Source: Synechococcus sp. LTW-R
GTDB taxonomy: Bacteria; Cyanobacteriota; Cyanobacteriia; PCC-6307; Cyanobiaceae
DNA length: 64,000 bases
Assembly (NCBI RefSeq): GCF_014217875.1
Contig: NZ_CP059060.1
Coordinates: 682,001-746,000, forward strand
Direction of reading: 5' to 3'
Below, in pieces: positions 17,420-26,027 of the stretch. The notes beneath the pieces are model-generated. The model made no database searches, was not told the DNA's origin, and worked only from the letters and a program-made list of their open reading frames with translations. A program made the position numbers and the translations under genes. Each line of letters starts with the position of its first letter. Positions within the stretch are counted from its first letter, which is position 1.

Positions 17420-17995
17420 ATGGAACCCAAAGCGATCCACCTGGGTCCAGGTGCCGACCTGCGCAAGAGCCTCGAGCAACTGGCCCAAGAGGAGCAGGCC
17501 GAGGGGTTTGTCCTGAGCGTTGTTGGCAACCTCAGCCAAGCCGCCTTTGCTTGCCCCGGCAAGGATCAACCGACCCTGCTCAGCGGTGAGCTGGAGATCA
17601 TCACCTTGCAGGGAACGGTTTCGCCCAAGGGCGTGCACCTCCACCTGAGCTTCTCCGATGCTGAATGCCAGGTTTGGGGAGGGCACCTCGAGCACGGCAG
17701 CACGGTGCTGAAAGGCGCAGATGTGCTGGTGGGGCTCCTGCATCACTCCAGCAGGGCGAGCCGCCCCATCGCGGACCATCAACCCCGCGTACGGCTCGCG
17801 GTGGCTGAAGGCTGTCCCTGGTCCAGCCGGGCCATGCGCATGCTGCGCAGTCTTGGGATTCCCTTCGAGCAGGCCACACCCGAAGCCGGTTCGCTGCCCC
17901 AAATCTGGATTGAGGGGACGATGATCGGCGGATACGAGGACCTGGCCGACTGGCACGGCCAAGGAAAACTTGAGCGCTTCCGCACTGGCTTCTGA
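17420..17995 (+). CDS. PPC (DUF296) domain fused to a glutaredoxin-like domain
   Basis: A 191-residue two-domain protein. Residues 1-125 form a PPC/DUF296 domain, with LEIITLQGTVSPKGVHLHLS and GGHLEHGSTVLKGADVLVG as family signatures. Residues 126-191 look like glutaredoxin: VRLAVAEGCPWSSRAMRMLR gives a CPWS active site, and LPQIWIEGTMIGGYEDL is the GSH-binding region. The fusion suggests a redox role for a fold otherwise linked to DNA binding or ligand sensing. Only one active-site Cys is present, so a monothiol mechanism is expected. A TTG-started gene overlaps its last 26 bases. Confidence 0.8.
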   Translation: MEPKAIHLGPGADLRKSLEQLAQEEQAEGFVLSVVGNLSQAAFACPGKDQPTLLSGELEIITLQGTVSPKGVHLHLSFSDAECQVWGGHLEHGSTVLKGADVLVGLLHHSSRASRPIADHQPRVRLAVAEGCPWSSRAMRMLRSLGIPFEQATPEAGSLPQIWIEGTMIGGYEDLADWHGQGKLERFRTGF

Positions 17996-18560
17996 CACCG
18001 GCACCTGGCAGCTCCGTACGGGAGCCGGCTGCCAACTCGTGATCGGGTGCTTTCCCCCCTTTGCCTACGACGCCTCCAGGGGCGGGGGGCCTGTTGTCCA
18101 CGCCCCAACGAACGGACAGGGGTTGGTCCCGCTGAAGGTTCCCTGTGACAGGCTCACGATTCCCCCCCTCGATGGGCAAACCGCCCGTCTCTTCGGCCTG
18201 CCCCTACCCCCAGGGATCAGCGTCCAGATCGAGCCGGACTTGTTGGAGGGGTGCCTCAACCCCAGCAGTGGCGAGCTGCAGTTGAGCTTCCGCTCACGCT
18301 TTCGCTTCACCTTGGGAGCGGCCAAGGCACCCCTCTACCAAGCATCCGATCTGGTCGTCGAGACGGCCTTGACCAGCGGCCGTGTTCAGGGCCAACGGCA
18401 CCGTGGACAGGGCCAAGCCCTCAATGGTGAGGGCCGCGGACGTCTGGTGGGGGTCGCCACGATTGCGCCCTGCCAGGACAGCTGGCTGAATGTCTTTCTG
18501 GGCCTCCCCGATGAAGCCCTGGCCGTCATGGACGTCCACCTGATTGGACCATGGTCCTGA
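17970..18560 (+). CDS. Hypothetical beta-rich protein
   Basis: A 196-residue protein that starts at TTG 17970 inside the end of the PPC-glutaredoxin gene and ends ten bases into the rhomboid gene, so the three are likely co-translated. It has no membrane segments. Alternating hydrophobic strands and conserved-looking blocks (CDRLTIPPLDGQTARLFGLP, GELQLSFRSRFRF) suggest a beta-sandwich, possibly lipid-binding as in other cyanobacterial DUFs. No family is confidently assigned. Confidence 0.6.
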   Translation: MSASALASDTGTWQLRTGAGCQLVIGCFPPFAYDASRGGGPVVHAPTNGQGLVPLKVPCDRLTIPPLDGQTARLFGLPLPPGISVQIEPDLLEGCLNPSSGELQLSFRSRFRFTLGAAKAPLYQASDLVVETALTSGRVQGQRHRGQGQALNGEGRGRLVGVATIAPCQDSWLNVFLGLPDEALAVMDVHLIGPWS

Positions 18561-19102
18561 AATCAGAGCTCAAGGCGACCCTGCTGATCCCGGTCGTCGT
18601 CCTGGGAATCGCCTGGCTGCAGGAGGGGATCGATCAGCTCCTGTTCCGGGGGCAGTGGAATCTGCCGATGGTTCCCGGGGGGTCCGCGCTGGGAATCCTG
18701 ACGGCTCCCTTCAGCCACGGCGGCTGGGGCCATTTGCTGGCCAACAGCACCCTGTTTCTGCCGCTGTCTTGGATGGTTTGCTTCAAAAGCAAACGGGACT
18801 ACCTCGCGATCTGGCTGGGGGTCTTCATCACCGCCATTCCCGTCTGGCTCTGGTGGCCGAACGGCAGCCACGGCCTCTCGGGTGTGGTCTACGGCTTGCT
18901 CGGTTATCTCCTTCTGATTGGCTGGCTCGAGCGCCGGCCCTTCAGTCTGGTCCTCTCCCTGAGCGCCCTGCTGCTCTATGGCGGAGTCCTGCCGAGCTTG
19001 CTGCCGGTCTTCACCCCGGCGGGGGTGAGCTGGATCGGCCACGCCAGCGGCTTTGCCGGTGGCCTGCTCGCCGCTGCTGCGGTCTCACGATCACGACCAT
19101 GA
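18551..19102 (+). CDS. Rhomboid-family intramembrane serine protease
   Basis: A 183-residue six-helix membrane protein. Family motifs are HGGWGHLLANSTLFLPLSW (helix 2), GSHGLSGVVYGLLGY with the catalytic Ser in GLSG (helix 4), and WIGHASGFAGGLLAA with the catalytic His (helix 6). It should cleave substrates within the membrane. Its stop overlaps the metallopeptidase start (ATGA), suggesting the two proteases work together or at least are expressed together. Confidence 0.87.
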   Translation: MVLKSELKATLLIPVVVLGIAWLQEGIDQLLFRGQWNLPMVPGGSALGILTAPFSHGGWGHLLANSTLFLPLSWMVCFKSKRDYLAIWLGVFITAIPVWLWWPNGSHGLSGVVYGLLGYLLLIGWLERRPFSLVLSLSALLLYGGVLPSLLPVFTPAGVSWIGHASGFAGGLLAAAAVSRSRP

Positions 19103-20193
19103 CGGGATCCAAACACCAACGCTCCTGGCTCAAGACTCTGGGCCTCGCCACCCTGCTGAGCGGGTTCGGCCTGGCCGCAGCAGCAGAACCCTGGGCGCCG
19201 GGAATGGAGCCACCACCGGTGCTGGAAGCCTCCAGTGCAAAAGAAGCCCAGGCCCTGGATGGCCTGCGCGCTCCCGGCCAGCGCAAGCCCTATCTCAACG
19301 CGGCCCACGATCTGCTGCATCGCCACTGGGGCACCCAGGTCAAGCCACAGCTGCTCTTTGCCGGAGACACCGCCAACGGCTGCGGGGTCAAGCGGGTGCA
19401 ACATCCGATGGCCTTCTATTGCCCGCCCAGCAAACAGATCGCCATGGCCCTGGACCTGCGCAAGAGCGTCAGGGCCGCCAAAGGGCTCAGTGATCGCTCG
19501 CTGCTCCTGCTTGACCTCGCCGTCCTCGCCCACGAATGGGGGCATCACGTCAATCGAGAGAAGGGGCTCGGTCCCTTCAGTGGAGGGATGGGTCTAACCG
19601 TCAAACAAGAGGAGTTGGCCGCCGACTGGCGGACGGGGGTCTTTCTCGGCTGGTTGATGCGTGTTGGCGCCCTCAAGGTTGACGACTTCTCGCAGACGGC
19701 GAATCTCCTGTTTGAGATGGGCGATTACGAACGGATCTCCCGTCAACACCACGGTTATCCCAAGGACCGCTTCCAAGCATTAACCCGCGGCTTGAGCTCC
19801 CAGCTGGAACCCGGGCAAACCATTGGCGACTGGACGGTCGACACCGCGGAGACCTTCAGCCGGCGCCTCCCCGAGGAGCCGAGAGATGCCTTGCTCGGTG
19901 CCCGCCGCTACGAAGTCCGGCGCTTTGAGATCGAACGGGGCCAACAGATCGCAACCAACCTGATCGGCGGGCTGCTGGGGGCCGCGAGTTGCGTCTGGGG
20001 AACGCAGGACCAGTGCGTCGGGATGGCGATGCAGCAGGGGAAAGGACGGGCCTTGGGGAGTTACACCGAGCGTCAGCTGACCCTCTGGTGCAACAGCCGA
20101 ACCTTTGATGTCAGCGCCGATGACTTCGATCCCCAACCGATCGAGCGCGACGGCAAAGGTCAGGCGCGCATCTTGGCCTCGAGGGACTGCTGA
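19099..20193 (+). CDS. Secreted zinc metallopeptidase-like protein
   Basis: A 364-residue exported protein with a signal peptide (about residues 1-28, ending LAAAAE). A neutral zinc metallopeptidase motif, VLAHEWGHHVN, is at residues 142-152, followed 26 residues later by QEELAADWRTG, a typical third-ligand EE..AD block. TANGCGVKRVQHPMAFYCPP resembles the propeptide-like Cys pair of YpfJ-type proteins. It likely acts in the periplasm. It is coupled by a four-base overlap to the rhomboid gene. A longer in-frame reading upstream is only an overlap with the rhomboid. Confidence 0.85.
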   Translation: MTGSKHQRSWLKTLGLATLLSGFGLAAAAEPWAPGMEPPPVLEASSAKEAQALDGLRAPGQRKPYLNAAHDLLHRHWGTQVKPQLLFAGDTANGCGVKRVQHPMAFYCPPSKQIAMALDLRKSVRAAKGLSDRSLLLLDLAVLAHEWGHHVNREKGLGPFSGGMGLTVKQEELAADWRTGVFLGWLMRVGALKVDDFSQTANLLFEMGDYERISRQHHGYPKDRFQALTRGLSSQLEPGQTIGDWTVDTAETFSRRLPEEPRDALLGARRYEVRRFEIERGQQIATNLIGGLLGAASCVWGTQDQCVGMAMQQGKGRALGSYTERQLTLWCNSRTFDVSADDFDPQPIERDGKGQARILASRDC

Positions 20194-20196
20194 GGG

Positions 20197-20355
20197 TTAG
20201 TTAGATAGCCAGAGGAGCTCTAAGGCGAGCTTGTCGGCCAAGGCGGAGTCGATGGCTCGCAGATGGTGAAGCGCCAAGGCCCGGTGCTGGCTGGGCAAAT
20301 GTCTGAGGTCGGCAACCGCCAGTTCCAGACAGCGTTGATCGAGCTCGAGATTCAC
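20197..20355 (-). CDS. Small hypothetical protein
   Basis: A 52-residue GTG-started protein (NLELDQRCLELAVADLRHLP) with high helical and leucine content, ending ALELLWLSN. It begins at GTG 20355 and runs convergently into the metallopeptidase gene with three bases between stops. No family recognised; amino-acid composition and heptad-like leucines support it being real. Confidence 0.45.
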   Translation of the reverse strand: MNLELDQRCLELAVADLRHLPSQHRALALHHLRAIDSALADKLALELLWLSN

Positions 20356-20435
20356 GCAGGTTGAGCAGCGATCGGATCGAACCGTGGGGCGCCACCGGCT
20401 TCCAGCGGGGGAGGCCAGATCCGCAGCTAGCCCCC

Positions 20436-20636
20436 TCAGCCTTGCAGCGCGTTCAGCTCTTCGTCTTGGCGGTGCTGCAGCCAGGCCTGCTGCAGATCGA
20501 CACGGGTGATGCGATAGCCCAAGAGTCGAGCCTGGAGCAGCAGCGCGTTGTCATCGCTGCAGCGGCGCAGGAGTCGCCGCAGGTGCGGACGGTCTTCGGC
20601 GTCAACGACCAAGCGCTCGAGTTCGTTCCAGCTCAT
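20436..20636 (-). CDS. Nif11-like small protein
   Basis: A 66-residue protein starting MSWNELERLVVDAEDRPHLR, then LLRRCSDDNALLLQARLLGY and ITRVDLQQAWLQH. The pattern of an acidic helix, a central D/N-L-L block and a 'GY.IT..DL..A' segment matches the Nif11 domain found in cyanobacterial small proteins and in some RiPP leader peptides. There is no Gly-Gly cleavage site followed by a Cys-rich core, so it is probably a standalone Nif11 protein rather than a lanthipeptide precursor. Confidence 0.55.
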   Translation of the reverse strand: MSWNELERLVVDAEDRPHLRRLLRRCSDDNALLLQARLLGYRITRVDLQQAWLQHRQDEELNALQG

Positions 20637-20880
20637 GGGGCTTGACCGGGTTCCAAACCATCGCAAAGGCGAAGGGGTGAAGCCAGGGCTTAGCGACGAG
20701 TCTCGCGAGCCTCCTGAGGCTCAATCGCGTGACCGCTGTCGGTGGAGGACCTTTGCCGTCCAGGGCGGGCAACGCCCCTGTTGGGGACATGAGACTGCCG
20801 CGCGTTTGCAACGAGCTGTGTCATGCCCTTTCCCTGGACGCCACTGATCCTTTAACAACGTCTCAAGCCGCCAGCGGGCG

Positions 20881-22356
20881 ATGGGCTTCTTCGTTCAACT
20901 CACTGAAGCCATCGCAGAGCGCCAGTCCCTGCTGATGACGGGACTGGACCCCAACCCGGAGATGCTGCAGAGCTGGGCTCAGCGCCGCGGGATGGGAAAC
21001 CGGTCGTTCCTCAGTCAGGCCCGCCATTGGATCAAGGCCGTCGTCGAGGAAACCAGTCCCCACGTCTGCGCCATCAAAGCGAGCCTGGGCTTCTATCAAG
21101 CCCTCGGCCCCCTCGGTCTGGAGCTGCTGCTGGAGGTGCGGGATCTGGTGCCGCGGGACCTCCCTTTGATCATTGATGCCAAGCACGGTGATCTGAATTC
21201 CTCCACGGCCCTCGCCCATTACCTGTTCAAGGACCTCGGCGTCGATGCGGTCACCCTCTCGCCGATGGCGGGACAGGACATCGCCGCTCCGTTCCTGCTC
21301 TACCGGGATAAGGCCGTGGTGATCACCTGCCGCAGCTCCAACCCGGCGGCGAAACGCATCCAGTACCACCCCAACGCGGACGACCCGCTGTTCCTGCAGA
21401 TCGTTCGCGAGAGCCAGCTCTGGGGCACTCCGGATCAGGTCTTGCTCGAGGTCGGCACCAGCGACCCCAAGGTGCTCTCCCTGGTCAGGCAGGCTGCACC
21501 CGAGCGGGTCTTGATGTTGCGCTCGATCTGGAGTGAAGAAGAGCGGGTGGACGGGCTGCTGGAGGCCGGCCTGAGCCATTCAGCAGACGGGCTCCTGATC
21601 CCGATGCCGCAGAACCTGCTGGTTGAAGACGATCTCGCCGAGCAAGCCGCGGCGTTAAAGGAACGCATCAACCGCAGACGGACCAGCTGGATGGAGCAGC
21701 ACCGCTCCGAGGAAGCCGAGACCTGTGACCTCTGGTTGGCGGATCAGACGGACAGACCGAGCACGGCGGATCCGATGGCGGCCCTGATCGTTGAACTCTT
21801 CGACATCGGATGCCTGCTCTTTGGCGAGTACGTCCAAGCGTCAGGAGCCGTTTTCAACTACTACATCGACCTGCGGCAGATCATCTCGGATCCCAACCTC
21901 TTCCACCGGGTCCTGCATGGCTACGCCCAACGAATGGAGGGGCTGGAGTTTGACCGAATCGCGGGTATTCCATACGGAGCGCTGCCCACGGCGACCGGTC
22001 TGGCCCTGCAGCTGCACAAACCACTGATCTACCCCCGCAAGGAAGTCAAAGCCCATGGGGCCCGTCGCCTGATCGAAGGGGACTTCCAGGAGGCTGATCG
22101 CGTCGTCGTGGTCGATGACATCTTGATCAGCGGCGGCAGCGTGCTCGAGGGGATCGCCAAGCTGGAGCGCTCTGGACTAGAGGTCAACGATGTCGTCGTC
22201 TTCATCGACCATGGCGGCAACCGCGACCAAAGTGCGCGGGAGCGACTCAAGGCCAAGGGCTACGACTTCCACGCCGTGATGGACATCGAGCAGATCACGA
22301 AGGCGTTGCTGGCAGCCGGACGCCTCACGGCGGAGCAAGCCAAGGTGTTGGGATAG
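20881..22356 (+). CDS. pyrF-pyrE: Bifunctional OMP decarboxylase / orotate phosphoribosyltransferase
   Basis: A 491-residue fusion for the last two steps of UMP synthesis. Residues 1-270 are orotidine 5'-phosphate decarboxylase, with the catalytic IIDAKHGDL at 97-105 and SPMAGQDIAAPFL. Residues about 290-491 are orotate phosphoribosyltransferase, with the PRPP motif VVVVDDILISGGSV near 407 and the flexible loop RKEVKAHGARR. The order is decarboxylase then transferase, the reverse of the animal UMP synthase. Such fusions are known in cyanobacteria. Start ATG 20881 preferred; no candidate lies upstream in frame with conserved residues. Confidence 0.93.
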   Translation: MGFFVQLTEAIAERQSLLMTGLDPNPEMLQSWAQRRGMGNRSFLSQARHWIKAVVEETSPHVCAIKASLGFYQALGPLGLELLLEVRDLVPRDLPLIIDAKHGDLNSSTALAHYLFKDLGVDAVTLSPMAGQDIAAPFLLYRDKAVVITCRSSNPAAKRIQYHPNADDPLFLQIVRESQLWGTPDQVLLEVGTSDPKVLSLVRQAAPERVLMLRSIWSEEERVDGLLEAGLSHSADGLLIPMPQNLLVEDDLAEQAAALKERINRRRTSWMEQHRSEEAETCDLWLADQTDRPSTADPMAALIVELFDIGCLLFGEYVQASGAVFNYYIDLRQIISDPNLFHRVLHGYAQRMEGLEFDRIAGIPYGALPTATGLALQLHKPLIYPRKEVKAHGARRLIEGDFQEADRVVVVDDILISGGSVLEGIAKLERSGLEVNDVVVFIDHGGNRDQSARERLKAKGYDFHAVMDIEQITKALLAAGRLTAEQAKVLG

Positions 22357-22364
22357 GTGCAGTC

Positions 22365-22697
22365 ATGACGACTTCGGTGGGCAAGCTCCTGAGCACAGCC
22401 CTTGGGCTCATCGCTCTCGGTGTCCTGGTCGTGAGCTGCGCTCCAGCCAACAGACCGAGCCGTCCCAACGGGGAGCCATCACCGACCGAATCCAACGCGC
22501 GCAAAGAAGAGCGGTTGGAGAAGGAGCGCCAACTGCAGGCCCTAAGCGCGGACGCTGAAGATTTGTTCAACCGCGGTGAAAACGACCTGGCCTGTGATCG
22601 CGTTCGCCAGGCTCAGGAGCTCCAGACGGAGCTCGGCATTGCGCCTAGCGATCAAGGCCTCGAGCAAGCCCAAGCCTGCATCAGCGACGCACCTTGA
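22365..22697 (+). CDS. Small lipoprotein
   Basis: A 110-residue lipoprotein with a signal helix and lipobox LVVSC, the Cys being residue 25. It is followed by a disordered Pro/Ser stretch and a charged helical region (ARKEERLEKERQLQALSADA). Two later Cys residues (DLACDRV, QACISDA) could pair. It starts eight bases after pyrF-pyrE, and its stop overlaps the TTG start of the ABC ATPase, so it belongs to the exporter operon. Its role is unknown. Confidence 0.7.
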   Translation: MTTSVGKLLSTALGLIALGVLVVSCAPANRPSRPNGEPSPTESNARKEERLEKERQLQALSADAEDLFNRGENDLACDRVRQAQELQTELGIAPSDQGLEQAQACISDAP

Positions 22698-23698
22698 GCG
22701 CGCAGTCCACACCCATCGTCCTGGCCCAAGGCCTGAGCAAGACCTACCGGATCGCTGAAAAACAACCGGGTCTGAAGGGCACGTTCCGGCATCTGCTGCG
22801 CCGGCGCTACCGCGATCTGGAGGCGGTCAAAGGAATCCACTTCGCCATCGAAGAAGGGGAAATGGTCGGCTTCCTTGGTCCCAACGGTGCCGGGAAAACC
22901 ACCACTTTGAAAATGCTGAGCGGGCTCATTCACCCGAGCGGCGGTGAGCTCTTGGTTGCCGGGGCCAAGCCCCAACGCCGTCAGGCACGGTTCCTGCAAG
23001 ACATCACCCTGGTGATGGGGAACAAGCAGCAGTTGATCTGGGATCTGCCGCCGTGGGACTCCATCCGGGTAAACGCTGCGGTGTATGGGATTCCCGAGGG
23101 AGTGATGCAGCGTCGGGTCCGCGAGCTTGCTGACCTCTTGGAACTTGGCGAAGAGCTGCATCGCCCGGTCCGCAAGCTTTCGCTGGGCCAACGGATGAAA
23201 GCGGAACTGCTGACCTCGTTGCTGCACGAGCCGCGCGTGCTGTTTCTGGATGAACCCACCCTGGGCCTCGATGTCACCGCCCAGGGACGGGTTCGCGATT
23301 TCCTCGCCACCTACAACCGGCGCACAGGCGCAACGATCCTGCTGACGAGCCATTACATGGGCGACATCACGGCCCTCTGCGAGCGCGTCCTGCTGATCCA
23401 CGAGGGCGCCCTCTTTCACGACGGTCCTTTGGGCGAGCTCACCAGCCGATTGGCCCCCCATCGCCAGGTGCGACTCGAACTCCAGCAGCCCCAGCCCCGG
23501 CAGGTATTTGAGGCCTTTGGCACCGTTGAATCCCATCAAGAGCATCAGGTGCAGCTGCTCGTGCCCAGGGAGCAGTTGACCGAGACCGTCGCGGCGCTCC
23601 TCGGGCGCTTTGACGTATTGGACCTGGAGGTCAGCGATCCACCGATCGAGGACCTGATGCGCAGCCTCTTTCAACAGGCGGGAGAGAACGAAGCGTGA
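22694..23698 (+). CDS. ABC-2 type exporter ATP-binding protein
   Basis: A 334-residue ATPase starting at TTG 22694 (overlapping TGA of the lipoprotein). Walker A GPNGAGKTTTLK at about residue 60, signature LSLGQRMKAE, Walker B VLFLDEPTLGLD and switch His in LLTSHYM. The long N-terminal TYRIAEKQPGLKGTFRHLL region and the C-terminal extension are typical of the ATPases paired with ABC-2/DUF990 permeases. Its stop overlaps the first permease (GTGA). The substrate cannot be inferred. Confidence 0.9.
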   Translation: MSAQSTPIVLAQGLSKTYRIAEKQPGLKGTFRHLLRRRYRDLEAVKGIHFAIEEGEMVGFLGPNGAGKTTTLKMLSGLIHPSGGELLVAGAKPQRRQARFLQDITLVMGNKQQLIWDLPPWDSIRVNAAVYGIPEGVMQRRVRELADLLELGEELHRPVRKLSLGQRMKAELLTSLLHEPRVLFLDEPTLGLDVTAQGRVRDFLATYNRRTGATILLTSHYMGDITALCERVLLIHEGALFHDGPLGELTSRLAPHRQVRLELQQPQPRQVFEAFGTVESHQEHQVQLLVPREQLTETVAALLGRFDVLDLEVSDPPIEDLMRSLFQQAGENEA

Positions 23699-24492
23699 CC
23701 TCCGCCCGAGCTGCGATCCGGATCGCCCGAACCTTGCTGAGTACGCAGTACGCGTACATGCTCGAGTACCGCGCCGAAATTGCCCTGTGGGCCCTCTCCG
23801 GTGTCTTGCCCCTGATCATGCTCGGGGTCTGGCAAAACAGTGGGGCCGCCAGCCAGGCCGGATGGAACCCTGGGCAGCTGCGTCACTACTTTGTGGCGGC
23901 CTTTCTGGTGCGGCAATTCAGCGTGGTCTGGCTGATCCATGTCTTCGAGGAGGACGTGGTCAGCGGCAAGTTGTCGCCGTTCCTGCTGCAACCGCTCCAA
24001 CCCCTGTGGCGTTACTTCGCAGCGCACCTCGCTGAACAGGCCACGCGCATTCCTTTCGTTGCCCTGATGCTCTTGGCCTTGGCCTGGGTGAACCCGGCCC
24101 TGCTTTGGGTGCCCACTCCCGAAAACCTGGCGCTGGGGATCGCCGCCATTTGGGGCGCGTTCCTGCTCCGCTTTCTGCTGCAGACCCTCAGCAGCATGCT
24201 GTGTTTTTGGAGCGAGCGCGCCGCGGCGCTGGATCGACTCCTGGTGATCCCCTATCTGTTTCTCTCGGGTTTGGTGGCGCCGCTCGACACCTTCCCGCCG
24301 GCCATCAAAACCGTCGCCCTGGCCACACCCTTTCCGGCCATGGTGGATTTCCCCGCCCGGCTCTTGGCGGGATTGCCCGTGGATATCGGCGCTGGCTTTC
24401 TCAGCTTGATGCTCTGGTGTGGGCTGCTGAGCCCCCTCTGCTGGCTGAGCTGGCGACGCGGACTCCGCCGCTACGGCGCGATGGGGGCATGA
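23695..24492 (+). CDS. ABC-2 type permease, first subunit
   Basis: A 265-residue, six-helix inner-membrane protein starting at GTG 23695 within the end of the ATPase gene. It begins SARAAIRIARTLLSTQYAYM and contains the EEDVVSGKLSPFLLQPL block typical of this permease family. It partners with the following gene, giving a heterodimeric exporter with the upstream ATPase. The ATGA overlap at 24489-24492 couples it to the next gene. Confidence 0.87.
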   Translation: MTSARAAIRIARTLLSTQYAYMLEYRAEIALWALSGVLPLIMLGVWQNSGAASQAGWNPGQLRHYFVAAFLVRQFSVVWLIHVFEEDVVSGKLSPFLLQPLQPLWRYFAAHLAEQATRIPFVALMLLALAWVNPALLWVPTPENLALGIAAIWGAFLLRFLLQTLSSMLCFWSERAAALDRLLVIPYLFLSGLVAPLDTFPPAIKTVALATPFPAMVDFPARLLAGLPVDIGAGFLSLMLWCGLLSPLCWLSWRRGLRRYGAMGA

Positions 24493-25283
24493 GACGCTCC
24501 CGCACCCTCAGCACCGTGCTGCAGTTCTGGCGCAGTTCGCTGGAGGCGGAGAGCGAATATCAGCTCAACCTGGTGCTGGAGTGTCTGGCCGTCAGCGGGA
24601 ATCTGGCGGGAAGCCTCTTTGTGCTCTCGTTGCTCTACACCGGGCAATCCACCCTGGGGGGATGGGGCTGGAATGAGGCCCTGATCGTCCTCGGGCTGTA
24701 CACCCTCCTGGATGGGTTCACGAGCTGCCTGCTGCAACCCAACCTCAGCAAGATCGTCAACCATGTGCAGCAAGGCACCCTCGATTTCGTGCTGCTGAAG
24801 CCGGTGGACAGCCAGCTCTGGCTCTCCCTCCGTTGTTTTTCGCCCTGGGGCATCCCCGCCCTGCTGGCCGGCGTCGTTTTGGTGGGGCTGGGTCTCCAAC
24901 GGAGTGGGACGGGCCTCCAAGGGGAGGCGCTGGTCTTGGGCTCCGTCCTGTTGTTGAGTGGCGCCGCGATCCTCTACAGCCTCTGGTTCTCGCTGGCGGC
25001 CCTCTCGATTTGGTTCGTGAAGGTCTGGAATGCAACCGAGGTGCTCCGCTACACCCTCGTCGCAGGGCGCTACCCGGTGAGCGCCTATCCGCCAGCGCTG
25101 CGGTTGGTGTTCGTCTTTGTTCTGCCGGTGGCCTTCATGACCACCGTTCCCTCCCAGGCCCTACTGGGCCAAGGATCCTGGCCCTGGGCCGCGGGCTCCT
25201 TGCTGATGGCGGTCGGGAGTCTGCTGGCGAGCCGCTGGTTCTGGCGCTTTGCCCTGCGGCACTACACATCGGCGAGTAGCTAG
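24489..25283 (+). CDS. ABC-2 type permease, second subunit (DUF990-like)
   Basis: A 264-residue, six-helix permease from ATG 24489. It starts MRRSRTLSTVLQFWRSSLEA and has the family block NHVQQGTLDFVLLKPVDSQLW and ETVRYTL-like ATEVLRYTLVAGRYPVSAYP. It pairs with the upstream permease. Similar three-gene sets in bacteria have been tied to drug, viologen or polysaccharide export; which applies here is unknown. Confidence 0.87.
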   Translation: MRRSRTLSTVLQFWRSSLEAESEYQLNLVLECLAVSGNLAGSLFVLSLLYTGQSTLGGWGWNEALIVLGLYTLLDGFTSCLLQPNLSKIVNHVQQGTLDFVLLKPVDSQLWLSLRCFSPWGIPALLAGVVLVGLGLQRSGTGLQGEALVLGSVLLLSGAAILYSLWFSLAALSIWFVKVWNATEVLRYTLVAGRYPVSAYPPALRLVFVFVLPVAFMTTVPSQALLGQGSWPWAAGSLLMAVGSLLASRWFWRFALRHYTSASS

Positions 25284-25347
25284 TCACGCAAATCCTCGCG
25301 ATAACTACACAGTCTGGGTAGGATTGCGAGTAGGGTCTCGGCGCAGA

Positions 25348-25596
25348 TTGGCCAGCGAACGCCACCAGGTCATCCTTAGCGAGAGCGCGGCGGCCTGGGT
25401 GCGCACGTTCTCCAAGGAGAAGCGGCACTCCATCTCCAAAGCGATCTCCATCCTTGTCGAGGAGGCGATTCGGCAACGGAGCCTTCCAGCGATGGACGCC
25501 GCAGCCGAGGGGATGTCTCAGGCCGATTTTTCCCTGTTCCTTCGCGAGAAGTTCTCGATGGACTTCGAGATCTGGCTGCGCAGCAAGCGCGGGTAG
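25348..25596 (+). CDS. Small hypothetical protein, possible DNA-binding fold
   Basis: An 82-residue protein from TTG 25348 (ASERHQVILSESAAAWVRTF). The helical SKAISILVEEAIRQR after a beta-like start recalls ribbon-helix-helix proteins. C-terminal LFLREKFSMDFEIWLRSK is charged. An upstream TTG at 25324 is possible. It lies 65 bases after the exporter permease. Function unknown; the composition supports coding. Confidence 0.5.
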   Translation: MASERHQVILSESAAAWVRTFSKEKRHSISKAISILVEEAIRQRSLPAMDAAAEGMSQADFSLFLREKFSMDFEIWLRSKRG

Positions 25597-25607
25597 GACC
25601 TACACAG

Positions 25608-26027
25608 ATGTTCGATCCAATGACTCCCTCCTTCTGCTCTGACGTCAGCCTGGAAGCCTGCATCCAGCTCGGGCTATGGCTGGATCAACGCTTCGGGCCA
25701 CCCCCCAGCCAGGAGAGTCCCCCCAGTGATCGGCTCGGGATCGAGGCCGGCCGCCTGGTGGCCCACGACCTGGTCGCCACAACCGAACGCGACCAGGTCA
25801 TGGTCGATGTCTTCGCCGCGATGCACAGCTGTATCGACGACTGGCTGGAAACGTCTCCAGTGCCCTGGTCCCAGCGCCGCCTGATCAAGCGTCGTGCGGT
25901 GCGAGCTGGCGTGATCCAGTGCTGGCGCACCGCCGCTGAGCTCCGGCCCGATGACCCCAGCTACCAGGACTTGATGGAGCGCACCTGCCAAGCGGTCATC
26001 GCAGCCGAGCTGGCCGAGGAGCGCTAG
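25608..26027 (+). CDS. Hypothetical protein
   Basis: A 139-residue soluble helical protein (MFDPMTPSFCSDVSLEACIQ), with the central SDRLGIEAGRLVAHDLVATT and SQRRLIKRRAVRAGVIQCWR. No family recognised. Its stop overlaps the stop of the SnoaL-like gene on the opposite strand by four bases. Probably co-transcribed with the preceding small gene. Confidence 0.6.
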   Translation: MFDPMTPSFCSDVSLEACIQLGLWLDQRFGPPPSQESPPSDRLGIEAGRLVAHDLVATTERDQVMVDVFAAMHSCIDDWLETSPVPWSQRRLIKRRAVRAGVIQCWRTAAELRPDDPSYQDLMERTCQAVIAAELAEER

